A DNA stretch of 64,000 nucleotides from contig CAJTNI010000003.1 in the NCBI GenBank assembly GCA_910577945.1, positions 43,567 to 107,566 on the forward strand. Direction: 5' to 3'. This document shows positions 61,017-64,000 of the stretch, one piece after another. Source of the stretch: an uncultured Christensenella sp. (GTDB lineage Bacteria; Bacillota; Clostridia; Christensenellales; Pumilibacteraceae). Below the pieces are notes generated by a model that did not search any database, had not been told where the DNA came from, and worked only from the letters and a program-made list of their open reading frames with translations. Positions within the stretch are counted from its first letter, which is position 1, and each line of letters opens with the position of its first letter. The position numbers were made by a program, and so were the translations under genes.

Positions 61017-64000
61017 CTACTCGCCGTCCGTGCCCGCGCCTTCTTCGGACTTAGGCTCGCCCGCGTCGGCGACTGCCTGCGTAGGCGTTTCCGCATTTTC
61101 GGCTTCGGGCTTAGACTCGGGCTTGTCGCCGTCTTTATCGTCATTGCCTTCGTTATCGTCGGAGGTCTTGCCTTTCTTCTTCTTTTTGGCGAACGTCACG
61201 CCGAACACTGCGCCGCCCGCGACGAGAACCGCGGCGGGTATGCCTATCCCCAAGCCGAGCGCAAGCCCGTTGCCGCTCTTTTCCTGGAAAGCGGACGCAG
61301 TAGCCGACCAATTCTTTACGCTGTCGGCGGACGGTGTTCCGACCATTATCACGCAAGAGCGCGCGCCGACGGTAAACTCGCTGCCCGTGAAAGCAGAGAG
61401 CGCATCGGAGGCGTTTGCCTTGCTGCCGTTTACATGCACCTTGTAGCTTCCGTTAGGCACGGCTACCGACATAGCGGAGTCGTTGGCGTTGAATATAACT
61501 ACCGCGTAGTTATCCGATTGAGGGTCTTTTACGACGTAAGCCGCCACTCTGTCCAAAATATTGTCGTCGCTGATTGTAACGCAACGCTTGACTTGCTCCG
61601 TGGTCGTAAGCTGGAATTGCGGGAACGTCTTTTTGATAGCGATGAGCTGCTTGTAGAACTCGACCATGTCGGCATTCTCGTTGAGCCAATTCCAATTTAT
61701 GGCGTTAACCGAGTCGGGCGATTTATACGAGTTGTCCGAGAAGAAATACGTGGGGTCGGTAAGATATGCGTTCGGACGGTTATCGAAATCGTTGGTTTCC
61801 GTAGTGGGCTTGCTGCGCAGCATTTCGTCGCCCGCGAGGAAGAACGCAGGACCTTGGCTCGTAAGAACGGACGCAATCGCCAATCTATCCATGGCTTTGA
61901 GCGTTTCCTTATCGGCGTTTACCGATACGTTGAGCTTATCCCACAGCACGGTATTGTCGTGGCAGGAAACGTAATTTATGCTCTGCGTGGGATTGCTTGC
62001 GAACGCCGACGCGCCGAGCTGCTTTCTATACTTGGAGGGCAGCGCGCTCGTCGAGCCCGTCGCGCCCACGTATATGACGGTCTCCGTCGAGGGCTTGCCC
62101 GAAACGTAACCCGTATCGGCGGCAGTAAATACGCTGCCTTTGAGTCCGTCGCGCACGTCGTCGTTGAACACCGCGATATTGGGCATTTTGGATGCGTTGG
62201 CTTTGCTCGCTTGGTCGACGGCATTGAGCCCGGACGTACCGCCCGTCCAACCCTCGCCGTAAACCATAACGTCGGGATTGATTGCGGCGAGCTCGTCGTA
62301 CAGCGTGTTCATGGTGTTGATATCGTGCAACGCCATGAGGTCGAAACGGAATCCGTCTATTTTATATTCTTCCGTCCAATACTTTACCGAATCAATCATG
62401 AAACGACCGAACATATAGCGGTTGGACGCCGTCTCATTGCCGCAGCCCGAACCGTTGTAGAACGACCCGTCGTCGGTCGTGCGGAAGTAATAACCGGGCA
62501 TAAGCGCCTCGAAATTGGACGTTTGCGCATTGGAAACATGGTTGTAAACAACGTCCATAACTACTTGAATACCTGCGTTGTGAAGCGCCATAACCATTTG
62601 CTTCATTTCGTTGACGCGCTTTGCGCCGTCTGCGGGGTCGGACGAATACGAGCCCTCGGGCACGTTGTAGTTGAGCGGGTCGTAGCCCCAATTATACTCG
62701 CCCGCCTTGTCGTACGTCGCCTCGTTAAAGCTTTCGCTCACGCTGGCAAAATCGAACAAAGGCTGGAAATGCACCTCCGTGACGCCCAAATCCTTGATAT
62801 AATCGAGCGCGGTCGATTGACCGTGGCTGTTCTTGGTGCCCGTTTCGGTAAGACCGAGGAATTTACCTCTGTTGGCTTTGGTCACGCCCGAGCTCTCGTG
62901 TATCGTCAAATCGCGAAGCTGAGCCTCGTAAATAACGGCGCCGGAATACGACGCAAGCGTAGGATTGGTTTGATTTGCCCAGCCGTCGGGATTGGTCGCG
63001 GCAAGGTCGAGTATCATGCCGCGCTTGCCGTCGCGTCCCGCGCTTCTCGCGTACGGGTCGACTACCTCGCGCGTCGTGCTGCCCATGGAAACAGCGTACG
63101 TGTAATACTTGCCGTTAAGGTCGCCGTTGACACCGACGGTATATTCGCCCTTGTCGCCGCGCGTCATAGCGACGGTCTGAACGGCTTCGCCGCCCTCGCC
63201 CGCATCGTAAATCTTAACGCTGATTGCCGACGCCGCAGGCGACCACACCGTAAATACGGTTTTCTCCGCCGAATACTCCGCGCCGAGCTTACCCGTATAA
63301 TTGAACCTTTCGGCAAACTGTTCCGTATCGTACAACCTGTACTTATTGACGTCCGCCTTGGCGAAGTTGATTTCCTTGTCGAAATCGCCGTTCGGCTCAT
63401 CGTACATGGTATACGTTTCGGAGAATTGCAGCTCGAAATCGGCGAGCTCGATATTGGCATACGTCTTGCCGATAAACCCGCTGTTTTCCTCCGCCGCGCA
63501 ATCGACGGTCTTATACACATTGCCCGCGCTGTCTTTAAGCTTGAACACCGATTTATCGGTAATCGGTTTGCTGGTCTCTATATGGAGCTTAGCAAATTCG
63601 AAAAAGTACGCAGATGTAATCTTGTTAGCCAAAGCGTCCTCCGCCGTGTTGAAAATGGTTTCGTTCTTGTCGACGAGATAAATAGTTACGGCATTGTCGA
63701 CAATCATGTCGGCAGTAATGTAAATATTGCCCGTCTGGTCCGTCCAACTGTTTCCGCCCATGCGCGGAATAACGCCTATCGCGTTGTTGGAATCGTCGGG
63801 CGTAATCGTAGCGTATGTGGTGGTAGCGGTTTTCCAAGCTTTACCGTCTATCGTCGTATCGGTAAACTCGACCGCCTTGCCCTCGCTGCCGATTGCCCAC
63901 GTCCACAAATCCCAACCGTTGTAATCGCCGGCCGTACGGTAATAATTGACCGTCAGTTTAACGTCTGAATACGTGGCGCTGCGGTTTACACCCCCCCCCA
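61017..64000 (-). CDS. Cell-surface type I pullulanase (GH13), 5' end outside the window
   Basis: About 994 residues are visible; the frame is open to the window edge. The N-terminal visible part (YYRTAGDYNGWDLWTWA) is a CBM41-type starch-binding domain. A CBM48/early-set domain lies around residues 240-330. The GH13 barrel has the pullulanase motif YNWGYDP, VVYNHV, nucleophile region GFRFDLMALHD, acid/base YGEGWTGG and VSCHDN. It cleaves alpha-1,6 links of pullulan and starch. The C-terminus has one membrane segment (about GLALGLGIGIPAAVLVAGG), a Lys-rich stop and an acidic Glu/Pro-rich tail; I see no LPXTG motif. The annotated ATG-less start at 63908 is only an internal TTG (Leu); the true start lies upstream. 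Confidence 0.93.
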   Translation of the reverse strand, partial: GGGVNRSATYSDVKLTVNYYRTAGDYNGWDLWTWAIGSEGKAVEFTDTTIDGKAWKTATTTYATITPDDSNNAIGVIPRMGGNSWTDQTGNIYITADMIVDNAVTIYLVDKNETIFNTAEDALANKITSAYFFEFAKLHIETSKPITDKSVFKLKDSAGNVYKTVDCAAEENSGFIGKTYANIELADFELQFSETYTMYDEPNGDFDKEINFAKADVNKYRLYDTEQFAERFNYTGKLGAEYSAEKTVFTVWSPAASAISVKIYDAGEGGEAVQTVAMTRGDKGEYTVGVNGDLNGKYYTYAVSMGSTTREVVDPYARSAGRDGKRGMILDLAATNPDGWANQTNPTLASYSGAVIYEAQLRDLTIHESSGVTKANRGKFLGLTETGTKNSHGQSTALDYIKDLGVTEVHFQPLFDFASVSESFNEATYDKAGEYNWGYDPLNYNVPEGSYSSDPADGAKRVNEMKQMVMALHNAGIQVVMDVVYNHVSNAQTSNFEALMPGYYFRTTDDGSFYNGSGCGNETASNRYMFGRFMIDSVKYWTEEYKIDGFRFDLMALHDINTMNTLYDELAAINPDVMVYGEGWTGGTSGLNAVDQASKANASKMPNIAVFNDDVRDGLKGSVFTAADTGYVSGKPSTETVIYVGATGSTSALPSKYRKQLGASAFASNPTQSINYVSCHDNTVLWDKLNVSVNADKETLKAMDRLAIASVLTSQGPAFFLAGDEMLRSKPTTETNDFDNRPNAYLTDPTYFFSDNSYKSPDSVNAINWNWLNENADMVEFYKQLIAIKKTFPQFQLTTTEQVKRCVTISDDNILDRVAAYVVKDPQSDNYAVVIFNANDSAMSVAVPNGSYKVHVNGSKANASDALSAFTGSEFTVGARSCVIMVGTPSADSVKNWSATASAFQEKSGNGLALGLGIGIPAAVLVAGGAVFGVTFAKKKKKGKTSDDNEGNDDKDGDKPESKPEAENAETPTQAVADAGEPKSEEGAGTDGE

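Overview
The window looks like part of the chromosome of an uncultured, anaerobic, fermentative, spore-forming Clostridia-type Firmicute. The evidence is a group B-type [FeFe] hydrogenase, a PAS-containing sensory hydrogenase, AdhE, an SpoIIID-type regulator with a sigma-E-like promoter, SpoIIQ-like and SpoVB-like proteins, an acidic RpoB tail, a large SRP RNA, and the pairs greA-lysS and tmk-holB-ricT. Base composition is GC-rich with strong codon bias, which creates long false open frames opposite the real genes. A finer placement (for example near Christensenellales) is only a guess. I saw no phage, insertion sequence, CRISPR array, tRNA or rRNA.

Layout. 0-3 kb: SpoIIQ-like LytM protein, a small membrane-anchored protein and a lipoprotein that matches GT80 sialyltransferases. 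3.2-7.9 kb: four-gene hydrogenase operon (2Fe-2S thioredoxin-like protein, PAS sensory hydrogenase, SpoIIE-type phosphatase, group B-type hydrogenase). 8.3-15.4 kb: adhE with an APH-type kinase, an aldo/keto reductase, galT and an RluA-type synthase. 15.9-22.7 kb: ileS with a methyltransferase, a PAQR membrane protein, a zinc-ribbon Ser/Thr kinase and a PhnP-like hydrolase. 23-26 kb: MarR/Ntn-hydrolase operon, SRP RNA and an AT-rich lipoprotein gene. 26-33.4 kb: degenerate GH3 protein, serS, SpoVB-like flippase, phosphoesterase/HD fusion and ferredoxin. 33.5-40.7 kb: aad-tmk-holB-ricT, greA-lysS and spoIIID. 41-47.4 kb: glmU-prs, an ABC-F protein, rpsF-ssb-rpsR, an MBL hydrolase and a DUF1934 protein. 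48-53 kb: tilS-hpt-trmN6-rsmI and dnaA. 53-60.6 kb: rpoBC. 61-64 kb: a surface pullulanase cut by the window edge.

The most unusual element is a family of structured repeats in the gaps at about 8.1-8.35, 15.7-15.9, 37.6-37.9 and 47.6-48.0 kb. Each full copy begins at or overlaps the stop codon of the upstream minus-strand gene (aph, the methyltransferase, lysS, dnaA). It folds into a long hairpin whose outer and inner stems covary between copies, and it can carry a second conserved stem-loop module at a fixed position. I do not recognise it as a known RNA or mobile element.

A second theme is promoter geometry. Several housekeeping genes (glmU, tilS, the kinase, the PAQR protein, the aldo/keto reductase and probably dnaA) have good -35/-10 boxes spaced 17-18 bp with the -10 only 6-8 bases before the start codon, which implies leaderless mRNAs. 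Other genes (adhE, greA, rpsF, rpoB, ferredoxin) have ordinary leaders with Shine-Dalgarno sites. A third theme is family members with altered or missing key residues or domains: the GH3 protein, the GlmU N-terminus, the ABC-F protein, the metallophosphoesterase half of the HD fusion, and a GreA with an inserted segment of about 90 residues.
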